A DNA stretch of 64,000 bases. It comes from Imbroritus primus. Lineage in GTDB: Bacteria; Pseudomonadota; Gammaproteobacteria; Burkholderiales; Burkholderiaceae. How positions within the stretch are numbered: the first letter of the stretch is position 1; each line of letters begins with the position of its first letter. The stretch is from the NCBI GenBank assembly GCA_000272025.2, contig AKCV02000017.1, positions 148,282 to 212,281 of the forward strand, in the 5' to 3' direction. Position numbers and translations under genes: made by a program. The notes beneath the pieces were generated by a model. That model had not been told where the DNA came from, ran no database searches, and saw only the letters and a list, made by a program, of their open reading frames with translations. Positions 26,706 to 35,646 of the stretch are shown here, one piece after another.

Positions 26706-27779
26706 TTACGGCGTCACCGTGACGCCGGTTCCCGTTCCCAGCGTGCCGATAGCCGCAGCCCGCTCGAACCCTTCATCGTGGAACAGCTGCAGTACCGTGT
26801 CCGCCGTTTCCGGCGCGCACGCCACCAGCAGGCCGCCACTGGTCTGCGGATCGGTCAGCAGGGCCTGCGCCCAGGTTGGTAGCGCGGCGTCGAGTGAAAC
26901 CTCCGCACCATAGCCATTCCAGTTGCGTGCCGAGGCGCCGGTCACGCAACCGCCTTCGAGCAGGTGCACGGCTTGCGGCAGGCACGGTACATCCGCCAGC
27001 CGCACCGTGGCCGACAGATGCGAGCCGCGCGTCATTTCCAGCAGATGGCCGAGCAGGCCGAAACCTGTCACGTCGGTCAGCGCATGCACGCCGTCGAGCG
27101 CGGCGAGGCGCTGGCCCGGCGTATTGAGTTGCGTGGTCGAGGCGATCATCTGCGCATAGCCGTCCGCATCGAGCCGGTCCTTCTTCAGCGCTGCCGAATA
27201 GATGCCGACACCCAGCCCCTTGCCGAGGATCAGCACATCGCCGGCCCGGGCCGAACGGTTACGCTTGATTTGGTCGGGATGCGCGAGACCCAGCGCCACC
27301 AGGCCGTAGATCGGCTCCACGCAGTCGATGGTGTGGCCGCCCGCGACCGGAATACCAGCCGCCGCGCACACCGATTCTCCGCCGGCGAGGATGCCGCGCA
27401 CGGTGTCCATCGGCAGCTTGTCGATGGGCATGCCGACCAGCGCCAGCGCCATGATCGGCGTACCGCCCATGGCATACACATCGGAAATCGCATTGGTGGC
27501 GGCAATGCGGCCGAAATCGTACGGATCGTCGACGATCGGCATGAAGAAATCAGTGGTGGCGATCAGCGCCTGCGCGTCGTTCAGGCGATACACCGCCGCA
27601 TCGTCCGACGACTCGATGCCCACCAGCAACTGCGGCGGTACGGGCAGGCGCTGTGCGCTGCCGGCGAGGATCTGCGACAGCACGCCGGGTGCGATCTTGC
27701 AGCCGCAGCCGCCGCCATGCGAAAACGAGGTAAGACGGGTGGAAGGTTGAACCGCGCCGGGTTCAGACGTATGTGCCAT
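26706..27779 (-). CDS. selD: Selenide, water dikinase (selenophosphate synthetase)
   Basis: SelD, 357 residues, makes selenophosphate from selenide and ATP for selenocysteine or 2-selenouridine synthesis. The catalytic loop is HGGGCGCKIAP, with Cys25 and Lys28 equivalent to E. coli Cys17 and Lys20. The PurM-like folds follow (ATTDFFMPIVDDPYDFGRIAA, GGHTIDCVEP, LTDVTGFGLLGHL). The start at MAHTSEP has GGAGC upstream. No selA, selB or selU is in the window, so the user of the selenophosphate cannot be seen. The nucleophile is Cys, not Sec. Confidence 0.96.
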   Translation of the reverse strand: MAHTSEPGAVQPSTRLTSFSHGGGCGCKIAPGVLSQILAGSAQRLPVPPQLLVGIESSDDAAVYRLNDAQALIATTDFFMPIVDDPYDFGRIAATNAISDVYAMGGTPIMALALVGMPIDKLPMDTVRGILAGGESVCAAAGIPVAGGHTIDCVEPIYGLVALGLAHPDQIKRNRSARAGDVLILGKGLGVGIYSAALKKDRLDADGYAQMIASTTQLNTPGQRLAALDGVHALTDVTGFGLLGHLLEMTRGSHLSATVRLADVPCLPQAVHLLEGGCVTGASARNWNGYGAEVSLDAALPTWAQALLTDPQTSGGLLVACAPETADTVLQLFHDEGFERAAAIGTLGTGTGVTVTP

Positions 27780-27865
27780 GACTGCTCCGCGAAAAAACAC
27801 TGGCGCCGATCATACCCGAGCGCACGTTGCGGCGTACGCGGTCGCCATGGGCATGAGGGATCGGC

Positions 27866-28348
27866 TCAGGCAGTACCACCCTCCGCGAGGCGCGCCAGCC
27901 CGCTCTTCGAGGACTTGATGGTCTGCAGGATGATGTTCGAGCGGATGTCGAGCACGCCCGCCGTGCGGTACAGCCGGTTGACGATGAAATCCGAGTAGTG
28001 CCGCAGGTTGCGCGCCTGCACACGCAGCACGTAGTTGCACTCGCCCGTGATGATGTAGGCCGCCGTCACCTCGGGCCAGTCGCGGATCGCCTCGATGAAG
28101 GTGTCGTGCCAGCCCTGCACGTCCTGCCGCATCGACACCTGCACCATCGCATCGACCTCGATGCCCAGCTGCTCCAGGTCGAGTTCCGCACGGTAGCCGG
28201 CGATCACCCCGGCCTCTTCCAGCAGGCGCACGCGGCGCAGGCACGCCGAGGGCGACAGCGCGACGCGTTCGGCCAGGTCCTGGTTGCTGATGCGGCCGTC
28301 TTCCAGCAGCACGGCCAAAATGCGCAGATCGAGGGTATCGAGCGTCAT
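27866..28348 (-). CDS. kynR: Lrp/AsnC-family regulator of the kynurenine operon (KynR-like)
   Basis: A 160-residue Lrp/AsnC regulator: helix-turn-helix RISNQDLAERVALSPSACLR, then the effector domain (AAYIITGECNYVLRVQARNL). It is divergent from kynB-kynU-kynA, as described for KynR in other proteobacteria, where it activates the operon in response to kynurenine. A near-perfect inverted repeat (28354-28392) lies in the shared region. An ATG at 28366 would add MEFYVA but would lie inside that repeat; neither start has a good Shine-Dalgarno. Confidence 0.88.
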   Translation of the reverse strand: MTLDTLDLRILAVLLEDGRISNQDLAERVALSPSACLRRVRLLEEAGVIAGYRAELDLEQLGIEVDAMVQVSMRQDVQGWHDTFIEAIRDWPEVTAAYIITGECNYVLRVQARNLRHYSDFIVNRLYRTAGVLDIRSNIILQTIKSSKSGLARLAEGGTA

Positions 28349-28353
28349 GGCTA

Positions 28354-28392
28354 CATAAAATTCCATTAATCCAAAGATTATGAAATTTTATG
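28354..28392. promoter_or_regulatory. Inverted repeat in the kynR-kynB intergenic region
   Basis: CATAAAATT (28354-28362) and AATTTTATG (28384-28392) are perfect inverted arms. The symmetry continues imperfectly inward (CCATTAATC against GATTATGA). It is AT-rich in an otherwise GC-rich region and sits between the divergent regulator and kyn operon, as expected of an Lrp-type operator. Confidence 0.7.
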
Positions 28393-28451
28393 CGAAAAAC
28401 AACGCTATCCACGCCCAATACGCAAACTCATTTCGCGCTGCACCGCCTATC

Positions 28452-29129
28452 ATGCAGGGCATGACCACGCCAGCCGCGCCCGTCTCCCACCCCGCTACTC
28501 CGCGCCTGTTCGACATCAGCCCGGTGCTCTCTCCCGCCACGCCCGTGTGGCCGGGTGACACACCCTTTACCGAGGCGCGCACCTGGCATATGGGGCCGGA
28601 CTGCCCGGTGAACGTGGGGCGCTTCACCCTGTCGCCGCATACCGGCGCACATGCCGATGCGCCGCTGCACTATGCGGCCGACGGCTTGCCGATCGGCGCC
28701 GTGCCGCTCGAACCGTACCTCGGGCCATGCCGGGTCATCCACTGCCTTGGCGCCCATCCGCTGGTCCTGCCGGCGCATGTCGAGCCGTCCCTGCACGGGA
28801 TACCGCCGCGCGTGCTGCTGCGCACCTACGCGACTGCGCCACAGGCCACGTGGGACGCCGGGTTCTGCGCCGTCGCGCCGCAGACGATCGCCCTGCTGGC
28901 CGCCCATGGTGTGTGCCTGATTGGCATCGACACGCCCTCGCTCGATCCGCAGGATTCCAAGAGCATGGACGCGCACCGCATGATCGCCACGCACCGCATG
29001 GCGATTCTCGAAGGGCTCGTGCTCGATGCCGTGCCGGCCGGTGACTATGAGCTGATCGCCCTGCCGTTGCGGCTCGCGCATCTCGATGCCAGTCCCGTGC
29101 GTGCGGTGCTGCGCCCCCTGCCGCCATGA
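28452..29129 (+). CDS. kynB: Kynurenine formamidase
   Basis: A 225-residue cyclase-like (metal-dependent) formamidase that hydrolyses N-formylkynurenine to kynurenine. Family motifs are [35 protein letters not shown] (metal-binding His/Asp cluster) and [10 protein letters not shown]. ATGs at 28452 and 28461 are both possible, and no clear Shine-Dalgarno decides. First gene of kynB-kynU-kynA. Confidence 0.94.
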   Translation: MQGMTTPAAPVSHPATPRLFDISPVLSPATPVWPGDTPFTEARTWHMGPDCPVNVGRFTLSPHTGAHADAPLHYAADGLPIGAVPLEPYLGPCRVIHCLGAHPLVLPAHVEPSLHGIPPRVLLRTYATAPQATWDAGFCAVAPQTIALLAAHGVCLIGIDTPSLDPQDSKSMDAHRMIATHRMAILEGLVLDAVPAGDYELIALPLRLAHLDASPVRAVLRPLPP

Positions 29130-29211
29130 ACGCAGGCAGCTTCATGCGCCGTCGCTGCTGTCGTTGTCGCTGTCGTTGTTGTTCACACCATTCTGTTCCA
29201 GGATCTTCACC

Positions 29212-30462
29212 ATGTTGACCCGCCAAGACTGCCTCGCCCGCGACGCCGACGACCCGCTCGCGCCGCTGCGTGCGCGCTTTGTCCTGCCCGAGGGCGTGAT
29301 CTATCTCGATGGCAATTCGCTTGGCGCGCGCCCCCGTGCGGCCCTGCAACGGGCGCAACAGGTGATCGCCGAAGAATGGGGCGAGGGACTGATCCGCAGC
29401 TGGAACACCGCGCACTGGTTCACGCTGCCGCAGCGTCTCGGCAACAAGCTGGCACCGCTGGTCGGCGCGCATGCAGATGAAGTGGTCATCACCGACACCA
29501 CCTCGATCAATCTCTTCAAAGTGCTCGCCGCCGCGCTGCGCGTGCAGGACGAACGTGCCCCGGCACGGCGCGTCATCGTCTCGGAGCGCAGCAACTTTCC
29601 CACCGACCTGTATATCGCCCAGGGCCTCGCCGACCTGTTGCAGCGCGGTTATACGCTGTGCCTGATCGACGCCCCCGACGAACTCGGAACCGCCATCGGC
29701 GACGACACCGCGGTGGTCATGCTCACGCATGTGAACTACCAGACCGGCCACATGTACGACATGGCTGCCGCCACCGCGCTGGCCCATGCCAGGGGCGCGC
29801 TGACGGTCTGGGACCTGGCGCACTCTGCCGGCGCGGTTCCTGTCGACCTGCATGCGGCGCAGGCCGACTATGCGATTGGCTGCACCTACAAGTACCTGAA
29901 CGGCGGCCCCGGCGCCCCGGCTTTCGTCTGGGTCGCGCCTGCACTGCGCGACTGCTTCTGGCAGCCCTTGTCGGGCTGGTGGGGCCACGCCCGGCCGTTT
30001 GCCATGCAACCTGACTACCAGCCGCATGACGGCATCACGCGCTTCATGTGCGGGACCCAGCCGATTACCGCACTGGCCATGGTCGAGTGCGGTCTCGATA
30101 TTTTTGCAGAAACCGACATGACCGCCATCCGGCGCAAATCGCTCGCGCTGACTGACCTGTTTATCGCGCTGGTGGAGCAGCGTTGTGGTCAGCACGCGCT
30201 GACGCTGGTCACACCGCGCGACCATGCGCAGCGCGGCAGCCATGTCAGCTACGCGCATGCGGAAGGCTATGCCGTGGTGCAGGCGCTGATCGCACGCGGC
30301 GTTATCGGCGACTACCGCGAACCGCAAATCATGCGCTTTGGCTTCACTCCGCTCTATACCGGTTACGCGGACGTGTGGGACGCCGTGGAGATCCTGCGCG
30401 ACGTGCTCGACAGCGCGGCCTGGCGTGCCCCGCAATTCCAGGCGCGCGGCCTGGTGACCTGA
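29212..30462 (+). CDS. kynU: Kynureninase
   Basis: A PLP enzyme of 416 residues that cleaves kynurenine to anthranilate and alanine. The fold-type I aminotransferase pattern is complete: [14 protein letters not shown] near the N-terminus, [15 protein letters not shown] with the PLP-contacting Asp, and the Schiff-base lysine at about residue 227 in [17 protein letters not shown] precedes the ATG. It lies between kynB and kynA. Confidence 0.97.
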   Translation: MLTRQDCLARDADDPLAPLRARFVLPEGVIYLDGNSLGARPRAALQRAQQVIAEEWGEGLIRSWNTAHWFTLPQRLGNKLAPLVGAHADEVVITDTTSINLFKVLAAALRVQDERAPARRVIVSERSNFPTDLYIAQGLADLLQRGYTLCLIDAPDELGTAIGDDTAVVMLTHVNYQTGHMYDMAAATALAHARGALTVWDLAHSAGAVPVDLHAAQADYAIGCTYKYLNGGPGAPAFVWVAPALRDCFWQPLSGWWGHARPFAMQPDYQPHDGITRFMCGTQPITALAMVECGLDIFAETDMTAIRRKSLALTDLFIALVEQRCGQHALTLVTPRDHAQRGSHVSYAHAEGYAVVQALIARGVIGDYREPQIMRFGFTPLYTGYADVWDAVEILRDVLDSAAWRAPQFQARGLVT

Positions 30463-30480
30463 ACGCAAGCGAGTGTTTTC

Positions 30481-31386
30481 ATGTGCCCCTATCACACCTC
30501 CCCCGACTCCGAACCCACGGCCGGTGCCAGCGGCGCGTCGCCGGCTGCCGGCAGTGCATCTTCCCCGGCGGGCTGGCATGATGCCCGGCTCGATTTCTCG
30601 TCGAGCATGAGCTACGGCGACTACCTTGCCCTCGACCAGTTGCTGCATGCGCAGCATCCGCGCTCGCCCGATCACAACGAGATGCTGTTCATCATCCAGC
30701 ACCAGACATCCGAGCTGTGGATGAAGCTGATGCTGCACGAGTTGCGCGCAGCACGGCAGAACGTCATCGACGACCAGCTGCGGCCCGCCTTCAAGATGCT
30801 CACGCGCGTCTCGCGCATCATGGAGCAGCTGGTGCAGGCGTGGGCCGTGCTCGCCACCATGACGCCGCCCGAATACTCGGCGATGCGCCCCTACCTCGGC
30901 CAGTCGTCGGGCTTCCAGTCCTTCCAGTACCGCGAGATCGAATTCATCCTCGGCAACAAGAACGCCGCCATGCTCAAGCCGCATGCCCATCACCCCGAGC
31001 GGCTCGCCGAGGTGGAGGCAGCCCTGCACCTGCCCTCGCTCTACGACGAGGCGGTGCGCCTCATGGCGCGGCGCGGCCTGACCATCGACGCCGGGCGGCT
31101 GGCGCGCGATCCGGCCCTGCCGACGGAGTACGACGCCAGCGTCGAAGCCGCGTGGCTGGCGGTCTATCGCGACCCGGCGCAACACTGGGAGCTGTACGAG
31201 CTCGGCGAGAAGCTGGTCGATCTCGAAGATGCCTTCCGGCAGTGGCGCTTCCGCCATGTCACCACGGTCGAGCGCATCATCGGCTTCAAGCGCGGCACGG
31301 GCGGCACCGAAGGCGTGAATTACCTGCGCCGCATGCTCGATGTGGTGCTGTTCCCCGAGTTGTGGAAATTGCGCACGGATCTCTGA
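30481..31386 (+). CDS. kynA: Tryptophan 2,3-dioxygenase
   Basis: A heme dioxygenase of 301 residues, the first step of the kynurenine pathway (tryptophan to N-formylkynurenine). Signatures are [52 protein letters not shown] and [14 protein letters not shown]. The axial heme ligand is His259 in [12 protein letters not shown]. The N-terminal 35 residues are low complexity (Ala/Ser/Pro). The start is 18 bases after the kynU stop. With KynB and KynU it completes tryptophan to anthranilate. Confidence 0.97.
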   Translation: MCPYHTSPDSEPTAGASGASPAAGSASSPAGWHDARLDFSSSMSYGDYLALDQLLHAQHPRSPDHNEMLFIIQHQTSELWMKLMLHELRAARQNVIDDQLRPAFKMLTRVSRIMEQLVQAWAVLATMTPPEYSAMRPYLGQSSGFQSFQYREIEFILGNKNAAMLKPHAHHPERLAEVEAALHLPSLYDEAVRLMARRGLTIDAGRLARDPALPTEYDASVEAAWLAVYRDPAQHWELYELGEKLVDLEDAFRQWRFRHVTTVERIIGFKRGTGGTEGVNYLRRMLDVVLFPELWKLRTDL

Positions 31387-31389
31387 GGC

Positions 31390-31408
31390 GCGCGATCTAT
31401 AATCGCGC
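31390..31408. repeat. Palindrome with TATAAT in its loop, after kynA
   Basis: GCGCGAT-CTATA-ATCGCGC forms a perfect 7-bp stem directly after the kynA stop, with a consensus -10 hexamer TATAAT spanning the loop. No good -35 at 16-18 bases is seen. It may serve as a kynA 3' hairpin, as a promoter/operator of the next gene, or both. Confidence 0.5.
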
Positions 31409-31409
31409 C

Positions 31410-32672
31410 GTGCCCGTTTCACTCGCTTCCCCTTCCTTTCGCACCGTCGCCATCATTGGCGCCGGCCCCGCCGGCCTGATGGCCGCCGAGACGCTGCTGC
31501 GCCAGCCGTCCGTGCCGCCCGTGCAGGTGCATGTCTACGATGCCATGCCGTCGGTGGCGCGCAAGTTCCTGCTGGCTGGGCGTGGCGGCCTCAACCTGAC
31601 GCACGGCGAGGCGCGCGAGCGCTTCGTCGCCCGCTACGGTACGCAGGCTGCCGAGGTCGCGCGCTGGCTCGACCGCTTCGGGCCTGAAGATCTGCGCGCC
31701 TGGGTGCATGGGCTGGGTATCGACACCTTCGTCGGCACTTCGGGCCGCGTGTTTCCCACCGACATGAAAGCTGCACCGCTGCTGCGCGCCTGGCTGCACA
31801 GGCTGCGCGAAGGTGGCGTGCATTTCCACATGCGCCATCGCTGGCAGGGTTGGGGCGCGGACAGCAGCCTGCAGTTCGCCACGCCTGATGGTCCGCATGC
31901 CATCCGGCCCGATGCGCTGGTCCTGGCGCTGGGCGGCGGCAGCTGGCCGCGGCTCGGCTCCGATGCGGCGTGGGTGCCGTGGCTGGCGGAACGTGGTGTG
32001 GAGGTCGTGCCGCTCATGCCGTCCAACTGCGGTTACGAGGCGGACTGGAGCGCGCATTTCGCTACGCGTTTTGCCGGCCAGCCGCTCAAGTCGATCGCCA
32101 TGACGGTGCAGGGCAGCGGCCAGCCGTTCCGTGCCGGCGAATGCCTGGTCAGCGCCACGGGTCTCGAAGGCAGCCTGATCTATGCCTTGTCCGCAGCGCT
32201 GCGTGCGCAGTGGATGAATGACGGCGAAGCCACGGTCCTGATCGATCTGTTGCCGGACGTGCCCGCCGCACGCGTCGAGGCCGCGGTGGTGGCACCACGC
32301 GGTTCGCGGTCGCTGTCGAGCCATCTGCAGAGCCGCCTCGGGCTGGCGGGTGCCAAGGCGGGGTTGCTGCGCGAGTGCGTGTCGAAGTCAGTCCATGACG
32401 ACCCCGCGCAACTGGCGCGTGCGATCAAGGCCTGTCCGGTCCGCCTGCTGCGCCCGCGCCCGCTCGAGGAAGCGATCAGCAGCGCCGGTGGAGTGGCGCT
32501 GGAGGCCTGCGATGCGCAGCTGATGCTGCGTGCCCTGCCCGGCGTGTTCTGCGCGGGCGAGATGCTCGACTGGGATGCGCCGACCGGGGGCTATCTGCTC
32601 ACGGCCTGTCTGGCGAGTGGCGTGGTCGCAGGCGAAGGAGTGCGGACCTGGCTCGAGGCGACGGTGCACTGA
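31410..32672 (+). CDS. NAD(P)/FAD-dependent flavoprotein, TIGR03862/HI0933 type
   Basis: A 420-residue flavoprotein of the HI0933-like family. The FAD fold is VAIIGAGPAGLMAAETLL (about residues 13-30). The family motifs RKFLLAGRGGLNLTHGE, FVGTSGRVFP, LALGGGSWPRLGSDA and GEMLDWDAPTGGYLLTACLASG follow. The biochemical role is not established for this group. The only suitable start is a GTG at 31410, which lies just seven bases after a perfect TATAAT (31398-31403), so the mRNA could be leaderless. Confidence 0.85.
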   Translation: MPVSLASPSFRTVAIIGAGPAGLMAAETLLRQPSVPPVQVHVYDAMPSVARKFLLAGRGGLNLTHGEARERFVARYGTQAAEVARWLDRFGPEDLRAWVHGLGIDTFVGTSGRVFPTDMKAAPLLRAWLHRLREGGVHFHMRHRWQGWGADSSLQFATPDGPHAIRPDALVLALGGGSWPRLGSDAAWVPWLAERGVEVVPLMPSNCGYEADWSAHFATRFAGQPLKSIAMTVQGSGQPFRAGECLVSATGLEGSLIYALSAALRAQWMNDGEATVLIDLLPDVPAARVEAAVVAPRGSRSLSSHLQSRLGLAGAKAGLLRECVSKSVHDDPAQLARAIKACPVRLLRPRPLEEAISSAGGVALEACDAQLMLRALPGVFCAGEMLDWDAPTGGYLLTACLASGVVAGEGVRTWLEATVH

Positions 32673-32758
32673 CGCTGGCGCAGCGGTGCGATACGGCGTT
32701 CCCGCATGACTCGCATCATCCGCATCCGCGCATCAGCCCACCGCGCCGCGTGGCTTGC

Positions 32759-34381
32759 TTACTGCGCCGCGCCGCGCGTGACGCTCAGGGCCACCGCTTC
32801 CGCGACCTCGATGCCGTCGATGGCAGCCGAGTAGATGCCGCCCGCATAGCCTGCACCCTCACCCGCCGGATACAGGCCGCGCACATTCACGCTCTGGTAG
32901 TCGTCGCCACGCCGCACCCGCACCGGCGACGAGGTGCGCGTCTCCACACCGGTCAGCACCGCATCGTGCATGGCAAAGCCTGAGATCTTGCGGTCGATCT
33001 GCGGCAGCGCCTCGCGGATCGCGGCGATGATGTAGTCCGGCAGCGCCGTGCTCAGGTCGGTCGGATGCACGGCCGGCGTGTACGAGGGTTGGACTGCGCC
33101 CAGCGTGGTCGAAGGACGGCCAGCGATAAAGTCACCGACCAGCTGGCCCGGTGCGCTGTAGTCGCCACCGCCCAGTTCGAAGGCGCGTGTCTCCCACTGC
33201 CGCTGGAAGGCGATGCCGGCCAGGGGACCGCCCGGAAAATCCTCCGGTGTGACGCCGACCACGATGCCCGCATTGGCGTTGCGCTCGTTGCGTGAATACT
33301 GGCTCATGCCGTTGGTCACCACGCGGCCCGGCTCCGAGGTTGCCGCCACCACCGTGCCGCCCGGGCACATGCAGAAGCTGTACACGGAGCGCCCGTTGCT
33401 GGCGTGGTGCACCACCTTGTAGTCGGCCGCGCCGAGCTCCTTGTGGCCGGCAAACTTGCCGAAGCGGCTGCGGTCGATCACGCCCTGCGGATGTTCGATG
33501 CGAAAGCCCATCGAGAACGGCTTGGCTTCAAGGTAGACGCCGCGCGCATGCAGCATCTCGAAGGTATCGCGCGCGCTGTGGCCGACCGCCAGCACCACGT
33601 GATCGCAGCGCAGCGTCTCGCCGTTGCTCAGCACCAGCCCGCGCACCTGGCCATCTTCGATCTCGATATCGTCCACGCGCGTCTGGAAACGCACCTCGCC
33701 ACCCAGTGCGTGGATGGTGGCGCGCATCTTCTCCACCATGCTCACCAGCCGGAAGGTGCCGATGTGCGGCCGGGCGCGCCACAGGATGTCGTCCGGCGCG
33801 CCGGCCTTGACGAATTCCTCCAGCACCTTGCGGCCGAGGTGGCGCGGGTCCTTGATCTGGCTGTACAGCTTGCCGTCCGAGAACGTGCCTGCGCCGCCCT
33901 CGCCGAACTGTACGTTCGATTCCGGGTTAAGCACGCGCGTGCGCCACAGGCCCCAGGTGTCCTTGGTGCGCTCGCGCACCGCCTTGCCGCGTTCCAGGAT
34001 GATGGGACGGAAGCCCATCTGCGCCAGGATCAGGCCGGCGAACAGCCCGCACGGCCCCATGCCGATCACCACCGGGCGCAGCGCCGCACCGTGCGCCGGC
34101 GCCTGTGCCACGAAGCGGTAGCCCATGTCCGGCGTCGGTCCGGCGTGCGGCGTACCGGTCATGCGCTGCAGGACGGTAGCCTCGTCCGTCACTTCCACGT
34201 CGATTACATAGGTCAGCTTGATGTCGCTGCGCTTGCGCGCATCGTGGGCGCGGCGAAAGACGGTGTAGCGCAGCAGGCCGGCCGGCGGTACGCCGAATTC
34301 GGCCAGGCGGGCGCGGATCGCGGCTTCGAGCGCCGCCTCGTCGTGGTCGAGGGGAAGTTTGAGTTCGCTAAGACGTAGCAT
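32759..34381 (-). CDS. FAD-dependent dehydrogenase (COG2509 type)
   Basis: A 540-residue flavoprotein. A roughly 100-residue N-terminal domain (MLRLSELKLPLDHDEAALEA..RYTVFRRAHDARKRSDIKL) precedes the FAD fold VVIGMGPCGLFAGLILAQMG. Further motifs are ESNVQFGEGGAGTFSDGKLY, HPQGVIDRSRFG, FCMCPGGTVVAATSEPG and GEGAGYAGGIYSAAIDGIEVAEA. These match the conserved uncharacterised FAD-dehydrogenase family COG2509, whose substrate is unknown. Convergent with the preceding flavoprotein; the start is MLRLSELK. Confidence 0.85.
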   Translation of the reverse strand: MLRLSELKLPLDHDEAALEAAIRARLAEFGVPPAGLLRYTVFRRAHDARKRSDIKLTYVIDVEVTDEATVLQRMTGTPHAGPTPDMGYRFVAQAPAHGAALRPVVIGMGPCGLFAGLILAQMGFRPIILERGKAVRERTKDTWGLWRTRVLNPESNVQFGEGGAGTFSDGKLYSQIKDPRHLGRKVLEEFVKAGAPDDILWRARPHIGTFRLVSMVEKMRATIHALGGEVRFQTRVDDIEIEDGQVRGLVLSNGETLRCDHVVLAVGHSARDTFEMLHARGVYLEAKPFSMGFRIEHPQGVIDRSRFGKFAGHKELGAADYKVVHHASNGRSVYSFCMCPGGTVVAATSEPGRVVTNGMSQYSRNERNANAGIVVGVTPEDFPGGPLAGIAFQRQWETRAFELGGGDYSAPGQLVGDFIAGRPSTTLGAVQPSYTPAVHPTDLSTALPDYIIAAIREALPQIDRKISGFAMHDAVLTGVETRTSSPVRVRRGDDYQSVNVRGLYPAGEGAGYAGGIYSAAIDGIEVAEAVALSVTRGAAQ

Positions 34382-34523
34382 GGACAATTCTGGGTATGGG
34401 TCGGCCAACCGACCAGACCTGCATTGTATAGACTCGGAGGCAGGGCCTGCAGGATTCCTGCGGCATGCCGGCGTGGCAGACCGGCAAGCGGGCAGGCCCT
34501 GCGCAATCCACCGGAGCATGACC

Positions 34524-35165
34524 ATGGCCAAGCCGCGCAGTGCCGAGATTACGCTGTACCACGCCCCCAATACGCGCTCGCTCGGCGCGCTGACCCTGCT
34601 CGAGGAACTGGGCGTGCCCTATCGCCTGCACGTGCTTAATCTGCAGGCCGGTGAGCAGCGCCAGCCGGCCTATCTCGCCATCAACCCGATGGGCAAGGTG
34701 CCGGCCATCCGGCATGGCGATGCGGTCATCACCGAGCAGGCTGCGGTGTTCCTGTACCTCGCCGATCTCTATCCCGAGGCCGGGCTCGCGCCGCCGATCG
34801 GCGATCCCCTGCGCGGACCGTACCTGCGCTGGATGGTGTTCTATGGCTCCTGCTTCGAGCCCGCACTCGCCGACCGTGCGCTGCAGCGAGCCGCCCCGCC
34901 GCCGGCCACCTCGCCCTATGGCGATTTCGACACGATGTTCGCGACGCTCAACCAGCAGCTGGCGCGCGGGCCGTATCTGCTCGGCACGCGCTACTGCGCC
35001 GCCGATGTACTGTGGGCGGGTGCCCTGCGTTGGACCACGGGTTTCAAGCTGGTGCCGGCCACGCCCGAGATCACGGCGTATCTCGCGCGCGTGACCACGC
35101 GCCCGGCATTCCAGCGTACGCGTGCGGAGGATGCCAAGCTGGCGGCGGTGCAGTCTGCATCGTGA
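34524..35165 (+). CDS. Glutathione S-transferase family protein
   Basis: A 213-residue GST. The thioredoxin domain reads ITLYHAPNTRSLGALTLLEELGVPY, with NPMGKVPAIRHGDAVITEQAAV carrying the cis-Pro and the E-Q/S motif. The C-terminal helices include YLLGTRYCAADVLWAGALRW. The start at MAKPRSAEI has GGAGC seven bases upstream; an ATG two codons earlier is too close to it. Divergent from the FAD dehydrogenase. Confidence 0.88.
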   Translation: MAKPRSAEITLYHAPNTRSLGALTLLEELGVPYRLHVLNLQAGEQRQPAYLAINPMGKVPAIRHGDAVITEQAAVFLYLADLYPEAGLAPPIGDPLRGPYLRWMVFYGSCFEPALADRALQRAAPPPATSPYGDFDTMFATLNQQLARGPYLLGTRYCAADVLWAGALRWTTGFKLVPATPEITAYLARVTTRPAFQRTRAEDAKLAAVQSAS

Positions 35166-35300
35166 TGCCCGGGCGAGCAGCGCCGCGTCGAGGCGCGTAA
35201 AGACACCTGAAGACACTTGAAGACGTATAGCGGCGAGAGACCGTGGCCTGCAGCGGGGCGGTAGAATGACCGGTCCTGCCATTCTTGTCCCTCTGTTGCC

Positions 35301-35588
35301 ATGTCTGTGTCTGCCGCGCTGGAAACCTACTTCGTTCACGTGACGGGTCACGTGCAGGGCGTCGGCTATCGTGCCTCGACCGTGCGGCAGGCGCACCTGC
35401 TCGGGGTGCGCGGCTGGGTGCGCAACATGCCGGACGGCGCGGTTCATGCGATGGTGCAGGGCACGCCCGACCAGGTCGATCACATGCTCGAATGGATGCG
35501 GCGCGGGCCGCCCCATGCCCAGGTGGACGGACTGGAGAGCCGGCGCGAATATACCGACCGGCGCTTCGACCGCTTCGAGCAGCGCTGA
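35301..35588 (+). CDS. acyP: Acylphosphatase
   Basis: A 95-residue acylphosphatase that hydrolyses acyl phosphates such as acetyl phosphate. The signature VTGHVQGVGYRASTVRQA has the phosphate-binding Arg24, and GWVRNMPDGAVHA has the catalytic Asn42. Length and fold are normal. It stands alone, convergent with the diguanylate cyclase gene. Confidence 0.94.
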   Translation: MSVSAALETYFVHVTGHVQGVGYRASTVRQAHLLGVRGWVRNMPDGAVHAMVQGTPDQVDHMLEWMRRGPPHAQVDGLESRREYTDRRFDRFEQR

Positions 35589-35646
35589 GCCGCCCGCATG
35601 GCGCGGCAGCCTGAGCGGCGCATCATGCGTATGACTTGGAGCCCAC

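Noticed and set aside
28735..31422. An 895-codon minus-strand open frame opposite kynB-kynU-kynA
   Set aside because: It mirrors the recognised plus-strand kyn genes, is rich in Arg/His/Gln/Ala as antisense frames of GC-rich genes are, and shows no domain. The same applies to other long antisense frames, for example opposite atpB, mnmG, the PBP gene and amn.
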